DNA of 64,000 bases, taken from NCBI RefSeq assembly GCF_020740795.1, contig NC_067285.1, positions 20,356,241 to 20,420,240 of the forward strand, written 5' to 3'. Below, one piece after another: positions 25,330 to 36,512 of the stretch; positions within the stretch are counted from its first letter, which is position 1, and the number at the start of each line of letters is the position of its first letter. A model generated the notes under the pieces. The model searched no databases and was not told where the DNA came from. It was given only the letters and a program-made list of their open reading frames with translations. Origin of the DNA: Apus apus (Eukaryota; Chordata; Aves; Apodiformes; Apodidae). The translations under genes and the position numbers were made by a program.

Positions 25330-28300
25330 GTATGTTGAGATAGGAAGATCCAATATCCTTGTTTTATCTTGAACTCTGCGTTAATTGTCCCTCTACACAC
25401 TATACTGAACTCTGTAGCTTTCCTGTTATTTGTGTTGCTTTTCCTCAAGGCAGATGCAGGATGCAGGTAATTTGCACAGGCTCTGATGTGGCTGCTTGAA
25501 CAACCACCATTTAGCATTACAATCTAGCAACATCATTTATTTGACGAACAAGATGATTAATTTCCTGTCCAGTAATACACATTAGAATTTGGGATTCCCT
25601 TCATTCACAGTGCTCCCAAAGAGCTTTCTGAGCAGCATAATATTAAGTCAGGGCTCTCCCTGTTTTGAACTCTGCTTGCATGCAGAGATACAGCCACCTT
25701 GAGGCTGAAACACAGCAGCTGGTTTTGCAACCAGCAGCAGCAGTGACACAATGTGGAGAGCAGCAGAGTACACTGCATCTCACAGAAATTGCAACTTGAC
25801 AGAAAATTACTACCTCTCCTCAAACAACAGTCAACATAGAAAAGTCAGGGTTTGAGCTCATAGAATATTTTTGTTTGCTCAGCTGAAGTTCTTACAGAAG
25901 CACAGCCTGTGGGCACACGCTGGCGCTTTCATGCAGTGCTGCCCAGGAAAGAGGATGGCATATAGTATTTTATCTGTAAATGCTTCCCACTCCACCATTG
26001 ACCACCTGCTACCTGGCTTTACTGATGAGATCTGCCCATAAGATAAGATACAGTCCATATAGGTCCTTCTGCTGCTCTATTAGAAAGACAGAAGGTTACA
26101 GGGAATGGGGATAGAGAGAAAGGAAAAAAATAAATGGGCCTGTTGACCCTGCTTCCATGTCCTCTGTCTCCAGTGGGATGGATGATGTTTTCTTCTCTTA
26201 TATCACGGGTGTCCTGGAAGAGCTAGGCTCACCAGAGCCTTCTGAGGAGACCCTTGACATGGACACCTTTGTAGAAATGATGGAGGCATATATTCCTGGT
26301 TTTGCAGAAATCCCCAGGTATGTGAACTTTACTGCTTTGTATCTACATGCCTTGCACTGGGAGCCCAGACACAAGCCCCTCAGTACCATAAATTCTTTTG
26401 TTATACCTAATTGAGGATGTATCAGTATCACACCTGTGCTATTATGATTAAGTCAGGCTTTGCCTGAAGACACAAATGCTAATCCCAGTATAGTTTGCAG
26501 GTAGGTCCTTGGTGATCTGAAATACCAGTTTATTTTATTGGGCATCCCTTCAAGCCTCATCTTTCTGTAAAGAGGTAGCCAAGTAGGATAGGCATATGCT
26601 TTTAATAATACAGCTTCTGTCTCTTGCAGCGGGGATGTTTGTGAAATGATGTTCTCCCTCTCAGAAAGGCTTGGTGAAGCTCGCAACAAAGGTGAGTTGC
26701 ACAGACAGTTTCAGCACAAGAGGGTGTATTCTGCTCATACTTTCAGTCTTCGTGTTTGAGTTGAGCAATGGCACAGGATAAAATACGATCTTGTTTGCCA
26801 CAGTTAGGAGTTCACAGGATAGCCTGAACTGGTTGACAGTTTTGGTTTGTTGTTTTGGTTTGTTTTTTTTATGTTAGTCAGGTTTTTGATATCAACACAT
26901 GGGAGGCTTGAGTCATAAGGAATACTTTCCAAGACATCCTGGGTGAAAAACACTTGGTCAGATCTACTAACACCTCTGTTGAAATCAAGTCCAGAGTAAT
27001 AAGGAGGAAGTAGCAGGTACAGGGCTGCTTGTTGAAATTCTGCTGTAGGTTATTTCTGAAAGTGGGAACTTCTGCCTGCTTCTCATAGCCATCTGCCTAA
27101 GGGACAGTATCTCTAGGTAATCTGTGTCAGATGCAGTGTCAGAGAATCCAACTGACTAGGTGTATCACTTCTAGACACCAAGCATTCTCAGTGCTCACTT
27201 CCCATTCACCTATGAACTCTACCACAAGTGCAAAATCAGCAATTATGTGCTCTGGCCTGCACTGTGCAGGACTGCAGAAGACTACACTATCCCAATAGGC
27301 CTTTCTCACCTCAGCATTCCCAGATCAGCTGTGTTGCTTTATTAATCAGCCCCAAAAATATTTTCCACTGAAGAACAGATGGGTGAAGGGCCTGAATATT
27401 AAATCTTTCAAGACACACCAATCTGGGCTTTGCTTCTCTACCAATGTCACTGCTGTCTTGCCAGAAGGCTACACAGACAGTCCTTTCTTGTATTTTACCT
27501 GCTGCTTTCTTGAACTTGACTGCTCTCCTCTGGTCCTCTGCATCCTACTCTTTGAGGATCCTGATGTAGCCAGAGCATCAAAGGACATCACCGTCCTAGT
27601 TTGAGAGAGGACAGAAGAGAGGTGAAATGGTTCTTCTTATAGTGACACAGAAGGAGCCTGTAAATGAGAGATGTGTCAAAGTAACCTGGTCACAGGATGT
27701 GCTGGCTCACACACAGCCTGGGAACTACCAGTGTGTATCCCCAAATTTAAAACCACACCTTAGTTCAAACTTAGAGCAAACACCAGGGAGTTCTTAGAAA
27801 CGTAACCAAAATACTGTAAATATCCACAGCCTAAGTGCTAGAGGACTGAGAACTACAATTATAATTGAATTTGCAAGCAGCCCACACCCAGTAAGGCAGC
27901 ATTTGGGCACTGCAGCACGTGCTAGCATGGCCTTCCTGCAGGTCAGTGTGAACAGAGCTGCAGCTGTCCCTGCTGAGAGCAGGAGGAACAGTAGGACTTC
28001 CCATTGTCACTGAAGGGATTTGCTTTGGTACATGATGCACTAGCAATCTAATGCCAGCATAAAGCACAGAGCTCTAGTTTTTGTGGGGCTGTTCCTCAGG
28101 AGATATCCCTGTGTCTTTAAGAAAAATGTGGCCAAAAGGCTGTGGAAAGCGGGAGTGAAGCACCTTCTGAAGACCTGCTCAAGGGCCAGGAGACTGGAGC
28201 CGGAGCCTGCAATGGGGAGAGGCTGTGCTCTCCAACAGACGGAGCCAGGGCCCAGGTATGAGCACCCTGCAGAGAAGCAGGAGCACTGGGGACAGTCATG

Positions 28301-31300
28301 CAGCTACCAGCACCACCTGAGGTTACTTTCTGTCTCTAGAGGCAACCACAGCGTAGACTGTGACACAGCATCACTGGTGTCTGTGATCTCCATTGTATGC
28401 CCTGAGCAAGACTGTGTCAGTAAGTGGAAAAAGAACTATGTGCTGACAGAAGAGTGTGAGCCATCGCTCTGGCTCATCCTTTCCAGAGCTGTGGCTGAGA
28501 GTGCCTGTCCCAGTGCCCTTGGAGATCCCACAGCATCACCATAGGGATGCCTCTGCAGCACTCACCAGGTTCCACCCCGCTTCATGCTGTTCCCCTAGTC
28601 TCACGCCACAGTTTGAACTGGATCACCATTTATCTCCCCAGGTCTCACTCAGTATCTGCACAGGTAGCAGTCACACCTGGGTGTCAGTACCAAAGACACT
28701 GGTCCCACCCTCAATGACCCATGCTGTGCATCTAGTGAGCGATGCAGCACTGAGTCATTGGCCCAGCGATCCTGATCCTGCATCATCATCCAGCATGACC
28801 CATGCTACAGGCATCGCAGCACCTGCCAGATCCCACCCTCCTTCCTTTCCCCACTCACTGCTAGCTGTTTCTCCAGTACCGATCTCTTCCTGCTCTGGAT
28901 CTCAATCATTCTGTGACCACGGCCTTCTTGGAAATGCTGCTGCTGTTCTTCCTTCTGATGTAGGCACAGGTCACTGTTTAGCAGTGCCTTCCCTATCTGA
29001 TCAAAGCACACATAACTTCACAAGGTGACCAGGAGTTCAAGCATTTGCACCACAACATCCAGAAAGCTTGCTCCTAAGGAGACACATCACATGGCCACAA
29101 AGATGAGCCAGCTCACAGCAGCCCTACCAAAAAGAAAGTTGAAATACAGGGGGGAAGAGATTAAAGGAGAGTGGTGCTTTGTCCTCACAAAGATACAATC
29201 CTGTTAGCTTCAGGAATGGGATTTGATCATGCTTGCAAGGAGAGTGAGCCTCCAGCTAAGGGCAAGCTGAATTTCCTGACTTAATGCAAAACCAGAGAGG
29301 TTTTTCAAAACCCTTTTCAGTAGCCCCCTCCTTACTACATCCCCAATTTAACCTCTTTCTCTTGCTCCAACTAGGAGAATGATGACTTGAAGGATGGGGT
29401 AGAGCTGCTACTGGAGATGTTCCCAGCCTGTACTGTGAGCCAGGCAGAGAAGGCACTTGGCATGGCATTGGGGAACTTGGAGGAGGCAGTGCAGTTAATT
29501 GTGGAGGAGAAAGTGGAAATTGGTCCAGCAGGTGTGAGTGTGAAGGTACTGTACTCTGAGCTGGGTGGCAGTGGGCTGAGAAACAGAGCTCAGGGACACA
29601 CAGGTGTCCTGGCTATCTGCTGCAAGCAGAAGCTTTGAGCACAGGAACTTTCTGTGCATGAGCCAGGGGGATCACCCAGAGCAACACCCCTCTCTCTCCC
29701 TTGGCTGAGCACAGGCTGTGTCCACAGCCAGGTCAGCACCCCTGCAAGGGTGTTGCTGGCACCCTGCTTCCCACAGGGGCTGGAACATTGCACCAGCAGC
29801 TGGGCTCACCGAGCTAGCAGGGGGGGAAGCTGTACCCACCATGTCTTGTGCTACTCACCTGTCTGCCTTGTTTCCTTCCAGGAACTGGCACGGCCCCGCA
29901 GAGCACCCAACCACGAGGAACTAAAACAGGTTATCCTACAAAAGTAAGTACCCAGCAGCAAAGAGCCCCTTATTCTGCTCCCAGTAAAGGTGGAGGTGGC
30001 AGTTTGGGGAAGATCTGCATGACAGTGTGGTCTATAAAGAACCTGGGATGTACAATGCTTAGAAAGAATGCCAGGAATCTGAATGGGGAATAGCAGAGGA
30101 CATCTAAGCACAAAGACAGTCATTGGGAGGGAAAAAACAGGTCTGGGTTTCTTTCAGAGCTCTGGCACTGCTCTAGGAACAGGCTACCTGCACCAGCTGG
30201 GTCACAGCACTGGCTGTGTGAGGTTTCAGCCTCCTACTGGTATAGGTAAGTCACAATAGTGTCAGCTGAGGTCTCAGTTAAAGGTTCAAGGCACAGACAT
30301 AATGCTTCAGCTCAGGTAACATACAGTGACCTGTAGAACTACAGCAACTCATTCATACCTCCATCCTTGGAGACAATCCAAACAAGACTAAAAATACCTT
30401 TAAGAGATTGCCTGTACAGCAGCACTGGGAAGATTAAATCTCAGCTGCTGAAGGTGTGAACTCACTATTTAAAGAAACCTCTCTGAAGTCCCCCTATTAA
30501 CTTCTTGTGAATGAAAATGGCTTTAGATTGGCTTACCTTTATTCATTTCCAAAAGCATTTAATTCTCAATAGTACCCACACTGTGGTTTCATTGATCCGC
30601 TTTAAGATCTCAGCTTTCATGAGTGTCCTCCTGCAGGCATGCAGATTCCATGTGTTTATCCAGCCACATCTTTTCCACCACTTTATATCCTCCCCAGTGA
30701 CAAAATAAACAGCCAGTGGGCTAGGGAAAATGAAGCCAGGCAGAATGGCATCCAGGCAGAATTAGCAACCCATGTCTTTGCCCATCGCCTGTGCAGGCCG
30801 GTTTCAGAGTAACATGTAAAGGAACAAAAAAGTGCCAGCTGCTAGTTATGTTTCTGGGAACTTCACTTTAATGACATTTTGGCAACATCCTGTACTTTTA
30901 ACATCACTCAAATACAGGTATGGAGAGCAGATCACCATAGCTGAAGATACACGGAAGCAACTAGACTAACTACAGAGGGAGAAGTCATGGTCAGCTGTGA
31001 TGTCCACCTACCAAACCAGCACCAAAGTCTCAAGAGTAGTAACTCAGCAGTATAGCAAGCAAATGCTTGGGTCCTGATGTTTTGGTCACACAGGGAATGA
31101 GGTGATGCTATTATGAAGTTGTTTCCAGCACAGACCTGTTTCATAGTCAGGTAGCAAGTGGAATGTGAAAGGAACACCATCTCTTCAGGGCACAAGCAGA
31201 CAGGTTGGTCCTGTAATCTCACCTCTTTCTCCTTTGGCTGCCACCACTCAGGCTGAGAAGGAGCAAAGCTCGTCAATGGCAGAGCACACCAGACCTTGGC

Positions 31301-32195
31301 ATCTCTCTCAGCTCTGCTTGGGCTATTAGCATTCTCAACAGCCTGAGTTTTCAATACTTTTCAGATACGGCCAAGGATACTAGTCCAGGAGAATCCTGCT
31401 GGATTTTCACCAGAAGGATGACACACTTACTGCCCTTTTCATCCAAAGGGGAATGTTAAGTACTCCTAGCTGCAGTCTAGGCAAGTAGGACACATTGCAC
31501 AGCCATAAACCAGCCAGGAAGAAAGGGCATAGGCTGTGAATAGCCCCAGGCAATGCATGTTAAGGGTTCTCTGAATGCTTTTTGTGTTCCAGATACATGA
31601 TGGTGGATAGTGCAGACGACCAGAAAACACATCGGCCAGCTCCACCCAAAGAGGTAAGAAAAGCAGTCCCAGCTCACCAGCAGCTTGAATGTCCTTTGGC
31701 TACAAGGTTTAACCTTGTAGTTAAAACTACAAGGTTTTACAAGTCCTAAAAGCAAAGGGCAGGCCAGAGGCAGGACCATTCACAAGACTCACTAGTCAGC
31801 AAGGAGGAAAGGTTAGCTTAGCTAAGGTGCTGCAGGATCTCTCAGTTCCTACCATTCTTGACTAGCATGGCTCCTGCTCCCCTCCATCAGACAGCTTCCT
31901 CCACAGTTTCTGCCAAGATTACCAACACAAAGAATAGGTAAAGCAGCCCACCCCAGTCTTTCTGCACCTGCCCCCCAGAGCTTGTCCCTTCCCTTTTCCT
32001 ATCAGTGTGGCTGCCTGTTCACTTGGTGTTTATGCCTCTCCTCTCCAGGCTCCCAAGAAGTTGATACGCTATATTGATAACCAGGTGGTGAGTACAAAGG
32101 GAGAGAGGTACAAAGACATCAAGAAGCCTGAGAGTGAGGAGATGAAAAGAACCTACATCAGCCTCAAACCAGCCAGAAAATACAAGTTCCACTGA
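25256..32195 (+). CDS. CUEDC2: CUE domain-containing protein 2 (whole gene, eight coding exons)
   Basis: Coding exons are 25256-25329, 26174-26317, 26630-26691, 28122-28255, 29375-29545, 29882-29943, 31593-31653 and 32049-32195; the phases agree at every junction, giving about 284 residues (human, as recalled, 287). CUEDC2 is a ubiquitin-binding adaptor reported to control IKK dephosphorylation, steroid-receptor turnover and APC/C-CDC20 release; these roles are known for the human protein, not shown here. The N-terminus (MELERI, then [16 protein letters not shown]), the CUE domain (about residues 145-184 with MFP at 153-155) and the C-terminus ([16 protein letters not shown] to KYKFH) match human closely. 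The acidic linker in exon 4 is poorly conserved. Exon 1 begins at an acceptor, so 5' UTR lies upstream. The ATG has G at -3 and +4. Confidence 0.95.
26174..26317 (+). CDS. CUEDC2: CUEDC2 coding exon 2
   Basis: The acceptor is CTCCAG and the donor CCCCAG then GTATGT; phase 2 to phase 2, 144 bases. It encodes the conserved acidic segment with [12 protein letters not shown] and [12 protein letters not shown]. Confidence 0.95.
26630..26691 (+). CDS. CUEDC2: CUEDC2 coding exon 3
   Basis: The acceptor is CTTGCAG and the donor AAAG then GTGAGT; phase 2 to phase 1, 62 bases. It encodes [20 protein letters not shown], matching the human GDMMQKLSGQLSDARNK region. Confidence 0.93.
28122..28255 (+). CDS. 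CUEDC2: CUEDC2 coding exon 4 (divergent linker)
   Basis: It was placed by phase and position, not similarity alone. The preceding exon ends in phase 1 and the following exon starts in phase 0. This 134-base exon, from TCTTTAAG to CCCAG|GTATGA, satisfies both and encodes an acidic, low-complexity stretch (about [18 protein letters not shown] onward) like the human linker. The acceptor ends in AAG rather than the usual CAG. Other CAG acceptors just upstream (28099) run into stop codons in this frame. Confidence 0.75.
29375..29545 (+). CDS. CUEDC2: CUEDC2 coding exon 5 (CUE domain)
   Basis: The acceptor is CCAACTAG. It encodes the CUE ubiquitin-binding domain: [20 protein letters not shown], then [14 protein letters not shown]. 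The MFP motif is present; the usual C-terminal di-leucine is LI here (ML in human as recalled). The donor is ambiguous: GTGAGT after 29533 or GTACTG after 29545, both in phase 0, differing by four residues (VSVK). Confidence 0.88.
29882..29943 (+). CDS. CUEDC2: CUEDC2 coding exon 6
   Basis: The acceptor is TTCCTTCCAG and the donor AAA then GTAAGT; phase 0 to phase 2. It encodes [20 protein letters not shown], matching the human RRLRGPQKDELKSFILQ region. Confidence 0.93.
31593..31653 (+). CDS. CUEDC2: CUEDC2 coding exon 7
   Basis: The acceptor is TGTTCCAG and the donor AAAGAG then GTAAGA; phase 2 to phase 0. It encodes [20 protein letters not shown] and a further E, nearly identical to human. 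Confidence 0.95.
31700..31736. repeat. Alternating inverted/direct repeat in CUEDC2 intron 7
   Basis: CTACAAGGTT occurs at 31700-31709, its reverse complement at 31711-31720, and the direct form again at 31727-31736. The first two form a near-perfect palindrome with a 1-base centre. The second and third form a 12-bp-arm inverted repeat (31711-31722 and 31725-31736) with a 2-base spacer. Two mutually exclusive hairpins are therefore possible. Confidence 0.9.
32049..32195 (+). CDS. CUEDC2: CUEDC2 terminal coding exon
   Basis: The acceptor is CTCTCCAG. It encodes the strongly conserved C-terminus ([20 protein letters not shown] ... KPARKYKFH) and ends at TGA 32193-32195. Confidence 0.96.
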   Translation, partial: APKKLIRYIDNQVVSTKGERYKDIKKPESEEMKRTYISLKPARKYKFH

Positions 32196-32575
32196 CAGCC
32201 AGGTCATCCTGCTCTTCAGCCTTCATCTCACCATCCAGGCATAGCTGGACAAACACCTGGCACTAGGGATGAGGGGACTCCTCCACCTGCCACTAACTGG
32301 AACTAACATGGGAGCCAGCATACTGCTTCAGCTTCCTCGGCTAACCTGGTTGACAAGGAGGAGCCTGCTCTCCTTGTGTAGCTGTCCCTCTGCCCCCAGG
32401 GGCACACCACAGTGGCTCTCTGGGGCCTGGGCATTCTCCGCTATTTCTTGCATGGGACATTTTTAGATCTAAGATGTAGCTTGTGCTTTTACAGCAAGCT
32501 TTTTACAAGTCTGTGTGTACTGTTGCTCTAAATTGAGTGCAAGTGTTAATAAAGATGATGTGAGTTGGTGTGTAG
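32196..32575 (+). other. CUEDC2: CUEDC2 3' UTR
   Basis: The stretch between the CUEDC2 stop codon and the probable cleavage area just beyond AATAAA and its GT-rich downstream element. It is short and has no second recognised poly(A) signal. The exact cleavage site is inferred. Confidence 0.75.
32548..32553 (+). terminator. CUEDC2: CUEDC2 polyadenylation signal
   Basis: AATAAA lies 353 bases after the stop codon and is followed by a GT-rich stretch (GTGAGTTGGTGTGTAG), the usual arrangement of a poly(A) signal and downstream element. Confidence 0.85.
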
Positions 32576-33658
32576 TTCAGCCAGAGCATGCACATGCTTT
32601 TAGGACATTGCCTCCAATCCCTCCTGGAGCCAAAGATAGGAGCAGGGTCATCCTCTCTTCCCACAATTATTCCTTTCATCGTGTTCGCCACAAGATGTGG
32701 CTGCTATTAGCTTAATCACCTAGTAGATATAAGGACTGAAACTGAACTCCAGACTAGAGCTAGGCTCCCCATGCCAACATGACTGGCAGCACACCGTAAA
32801 CTCCAGCTGACAGCATGGCCAGGGCTCCTGCCATTTCTCACCACTGTTGAGTGCCAAAGCTCCAGCCTAACGACACAGAGCAGGATACAGCAGCAGCCCT
32901 GGGAGCTACTGAAATGATATAAGCTGGAAGAAACAAATGGCAACAACCAACTGCTTTCAGTGACAGCACAGCTAAGTTTGGCCTGTTTCTGTCACTGAAA
33001 CTTTAGTTAGGAGCCTGGTCCCCCTGAAAACAACTCCCACCTTGTGTCAGGCTAAACCAGTGCCCTAGGCCTGGACAGACACAGTGCCTGCAGTGGGGCC
33101 CTGCCAGCCCTCTGGTGCCAGGCTGACCAGCGGCTGCAGGCTGGAGCTGGGCTCACTGTCCTCCTCCTGGAGCCAGAGGGGCCTGCCCTCTCCCAGAAGG
33201 AGGGCTGGTGGCTTTCCTCCTTTATGCACCAGCTGGCCTGCTTCATTCCACAGCTCTGCTAGCATGCCCTGCACACCCATCCCAGGAGACAGTCCCCATC
33301 AAACACCCTCCTGCTCTCTGGACAGCTGCCGCTTAGAGATTTAAAATACAACAAATAATAAATCCTATCTATTAGCTGGCCTGGCCAAGGCCTGTTCAGC
33401 ACCACGGTGTTCCTGCAAGTCACTTGCTCTCTCCACGCCACTGCAGAGGGAGTTACTTTCCCTGAAGGCACCAACGAAGCCCACTCATGAACACCCTGGG
33501 GCTGTTTAGCAGCCACTGAGGAAAGAGTGAGCCCCACTCAGGCCAACCTCAGCAAGGGGATAGGCCTCTCCCTCTGCACCTCTCCACAGCAGCCGGTTCC
33601 GGCATCCACCCGGGATCCCAGCATTGCATCAGTCCCCCCCCCCCCAGCAGCACCAGTT
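32576..33658. other. Convergent spacer and FBXL15 3' UTR
   Basis: CUEDC2 and FBXL15 end tail to tail here, as in human. On the minus strand I see neither AATAAA nor ATTAAA after the FBXL15 stop, so its 3' end is undefined; a variant signal or readthrough toward CUEDC2 is possible. No coding frame was recognised. Confidence 0.6.
33634..33645 (-). repeat. C12 run (G12 in FBXL15 mRNA)
   Basis: A homopolymer of twelve C on the plus strand. In the FBXL15 transcript it is G12, beginning about 14 bases after the stop codon. Confidence 0.95.
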
Positions 33659-33848
33659 CTAGATCTGGAGGTTGATGAAAGGGGCGAAGCCAACCACGTC
33701 CTGCAGGAGAACAAGAGCCCTCTGCAGTGGAGGCTCCACATCCAGCTCCACCCCACGGCTTCGGAGGATGCTCAGGCTGGACTCAGCCACGTTGTGACAA
33801 TGCTTCACCTTCAGTGAGCGCAGTTTGGGACAGTACTCAGCCAGGACC
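33659..33848 (-). CDS. FBXL15: FBXL15 terminal coding exon
   Basis: The minus-strand acceptor is CTTGACAG. It encodes [20 protein letters not shown] (last leucine-rich repeat) to NLQI and ends at TAG 33661-33659. Confidence 0.95.
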
Positions 33849-36512
33849 CTGTCAAGAAAGAGCATATGTAGGTTGCAAGCCAGGACTTCTGAGTGCACCA
33901 CTCACCCTCTTCTCTACTCCCAGCAGCCCAGTGCAGCGACTGTGCCACACATGTTCCATCCTTTAAGAGCAGGACTCCAGGGTCTGAGAGAAACTCAAGG
34001 GATATGGTCAGATCCCAGACCTACCGTACATGGCATAATGCAAAATTTGCTGTTAGTAGCACATGGTGCCTTTCCTGAAGGGCCTGCTAGTGGCTGCTCC
34101 TAAAGAATGAGCTCTCTTTCAGCATGAAAAAAAATCAGACTTTTCTGTCTCGTTCTGTTCCTCTCCCCAGCACAGTTCCCCACATTGTTCAGTACCTGAT
34201 GGAGTCATTCTTGACTCGCAGACATCCCGTGAGGTCCAGGTGCTCCAGCTCAGGACAGCACTTGGCAATCTCCTCAACCGCCGCGTCACCCACGTTAGCA
34301 TTGACAGCCAGTGACAGAGACTTGAGCTTGCTGCACTTCTGCACCAGGTAGCAGATCGCCTCATCCTTCAGCTGGCGACAGGCTGTCAGGTCCACAGCCT
34401 CCAGCGCCTTGCAGTGGTCAGCCAGGCTGCGCAGGGACAGGCTGTCCACCCACTCGCAGTGGGCCAGGGAGAGCCGGCGCAAGTTGGGGCAGCTCAGCGA
34501 GATGGCCACCAGCGCGTGGCGGCTGAGTTGGGCACAGCCCTTCAGCTGGATCTGGTGCAGGTGGTGATTCTGCCCGATGACCGGGAGCAGCTCCCTGTCT
34601 GTCAGCCAGTCAGAGCAGTTCTGGAGTGCCAGCTGCTGCAGTACTTCATTGTCCTTCAGCAGGTTAACAAAAGCAGCTCGAGGGATGGCAGGTCCAATCT
34701 GCATGAGGAACCCAAGAAGAATGAGGAATCCCCCAGGCTTTCAGATCAGCCTGATCCTCACCAGACACTCTCCCCTCCTCTCCTCCACTGTGACAGAGGT
34801 GACCAAAACTACCCTCTCTCCTCATCCCAGGACAAACCCCACTGTGTCAGGTTCTCCACCCCTCATGCCAAGGCTACTGCCACAAGCTAAAAGATGCCCT
34901 GGTTTCTCTATGCCCCATTATCACCCCTGTATCTATATACTTGTGATGAGCTCCACACCTCTGCTCTCCAAAAACTCTGTTAGACCACTCAGTTTTCCCT
35001 ATGTCCCAGGCATTGTATCCCAGGGTGGACACAAGCTTTCTCTGAAGACCGGGTACGGAGTTATCTCCTATCAGACTCACTCTACTGTACAAACTCTGTG
35101 AGGACTGACAGGCTGTGCCACTCAGGAGCTGGCTTTCGTTTCTACCAGCCAGTGCCCCATAATGGTCTGGGTGGAGCTTCAAGGCTCACTCCTGCCGAGG
35201 CCTGTTGCTAAAGACACAGGCATTGCTGGGCCCTGAATCACTGCCTCTCCTCTCTTAGCCCATCTGTCCAGTCTGACACCAGAGCCATTAACCTGAGCAG
35301 AAATTATTCTCCTTGCCAGGGAAGTCTTCTCCCTACATGGTCAGAAGTTCCCATGCTAGCTCTGAAGCAATAAGGAACCTGTCTCCCCCAGCCTCAGAAC
35401 CATCCAATACCTGGCTTGAGTCAAAGCAGCGCATGTTGGCCAGGTACAGCTGGATGAGAGACTGGAATGACTTGCTGACCCTCTGCAGACTCAGGAGCTG
35501 CTGCAGTGGCAGATGACAGAGAATATGTGGAACCAAGATGTCTTCCCAGGGCAGGTCCAGGAGGCATCCCCTGGAGGGGGTCAAACTCATCATCAGATGC
35601 CAGGGAGCCAGGCTACAGTGAAAGCCAGGCTGTATCACCTCACACTTACTGCTGGGTGCCTCTAGGAGGAACAGCCAGAAAGAGAGACTCAGCAATGTCT
35701 CCCACTGACAGCCCACAGGCTAAAAACCCCCTGGCTACCCATCAGCAGGGCACGCACCTGCGTCACCTCCTCCCCAGCCTGGCACGTTCACTGCTCAGGC
35801 ATCCGAGTCCACCTGCCCGCACTGCTCTCCAGGAGAGCTCGGGTGGGGCTTCCCACGAGCTGCTCAAGGAGCCGCCGTCCCTCAGCGAAGCAGCAAGCGC
35901 TGCAGCACTGCCACACCACCCGCACGGGAGCCGGGACCAGCTTTCACGTCTGAGCGCTGCTCTGCCCGGCAGCTGGGCCCCCGCGTCCAGTGCCGAGCCC
36001 CTCGGGACCTTGCGAGGGGGAGAGGGCAGGCACCTGCCCCTTCCCGAGGGGAGCAGCGAGGCTGCGGGCTCTCCCCGAGAGCTCTGCCCCCGAGCAGCGG
36101 GGCTAGGGCCTCGCTGCGGAAGGGACAGCGAGGGGAAAGGCAGGAGCCGAGGAAGGAGAAGAGGGCTCCCGGCAGCCCGCAGCCCCCCGCACTGCGGCTA
36201 GAGACCGCGGTCACCCTCGGCCACAGAACTGTCAGGTTACGGGGCAGGAGGGACCCGCCCGCGGCCATCGCCCCCCGCCGCCCCACGGGGCCCCGCTCAG
36301 CGCCAGAGCCCGCGGGCCCAGCCCCAAGGCAGCCCCGGGCCCCAGGCTCTCCTGCCGCCGCAGCCCCGCCCGGGGCCTGCGCGCTGACACCGCCTCCCGC
36401 CGGGTCCCGCGGCGAGGCAGCCGAGCGGCCCGGCCCGGCCCCCAGCTCCCCAGTGCCCGCCGCCCCCGGCCCGGTACCTGCCGCCCCACCGGGGCGTCCC
36501 GGGCCGCTCCAT
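33659..36512 (-). CDS. FBXL15: F-box and leucine-rich repeat protein 15 (whole gene, four coding exons)
   Basis: Minus-strand exons are 36512-36478, 35570-35411, 34698-34196 and 33848-33659, with matching phases at all junctions, giving 295 residues (human, as recalled, 300). FBXL15 is the substrate receptor of an SCF ubiquitin ligase. In human it targets SMURF1 for degradation and so supports BMP signalling. The F-box (about residues 15-60, starting [15 protein letters not shown]) is followed by cysteine-type leucine-rich repeats (about 66-280; [44 protein letters not shown]). The C-terminus [10 protein letters not shown] is close to human. The start ATG has G at -3 and +4. The N-terminus before the F-box is shorter than in human. 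Confidence 0.96.
34196..34698 (-). CDS. FBXL15: FBXL15 coding exon 3 (leucine-rich repeats)
   Basis: The acceptor is CATGCAG and the donor ATCAG then GTACTG; phase 0 to phase 2, 503 bases. It carries most of the leucine-rich repeats, from [10 protein letters not shown] to VKNDSI. Confidence 0.96.
35411..35570 (-). CDS. FBXL15: FBXL15 coding exon 2 (F-box)
   Basis: The acceptor is CCCTCCAG and the donor AGCCAG then GTATTG; phase 2 to phase 0, 160 bases. It contains the F-box, [19 protein letters not shown] onward, which contacts SKP1 in this family. Confidence 0.95.

Noticed and set aside
34414-35101. Plus-strand frames of 158 and 174 codons opposite FBXL15
   Set aside because: They are antisense shadows of the leucine-rich-repeat exon, with no similarity of their own.
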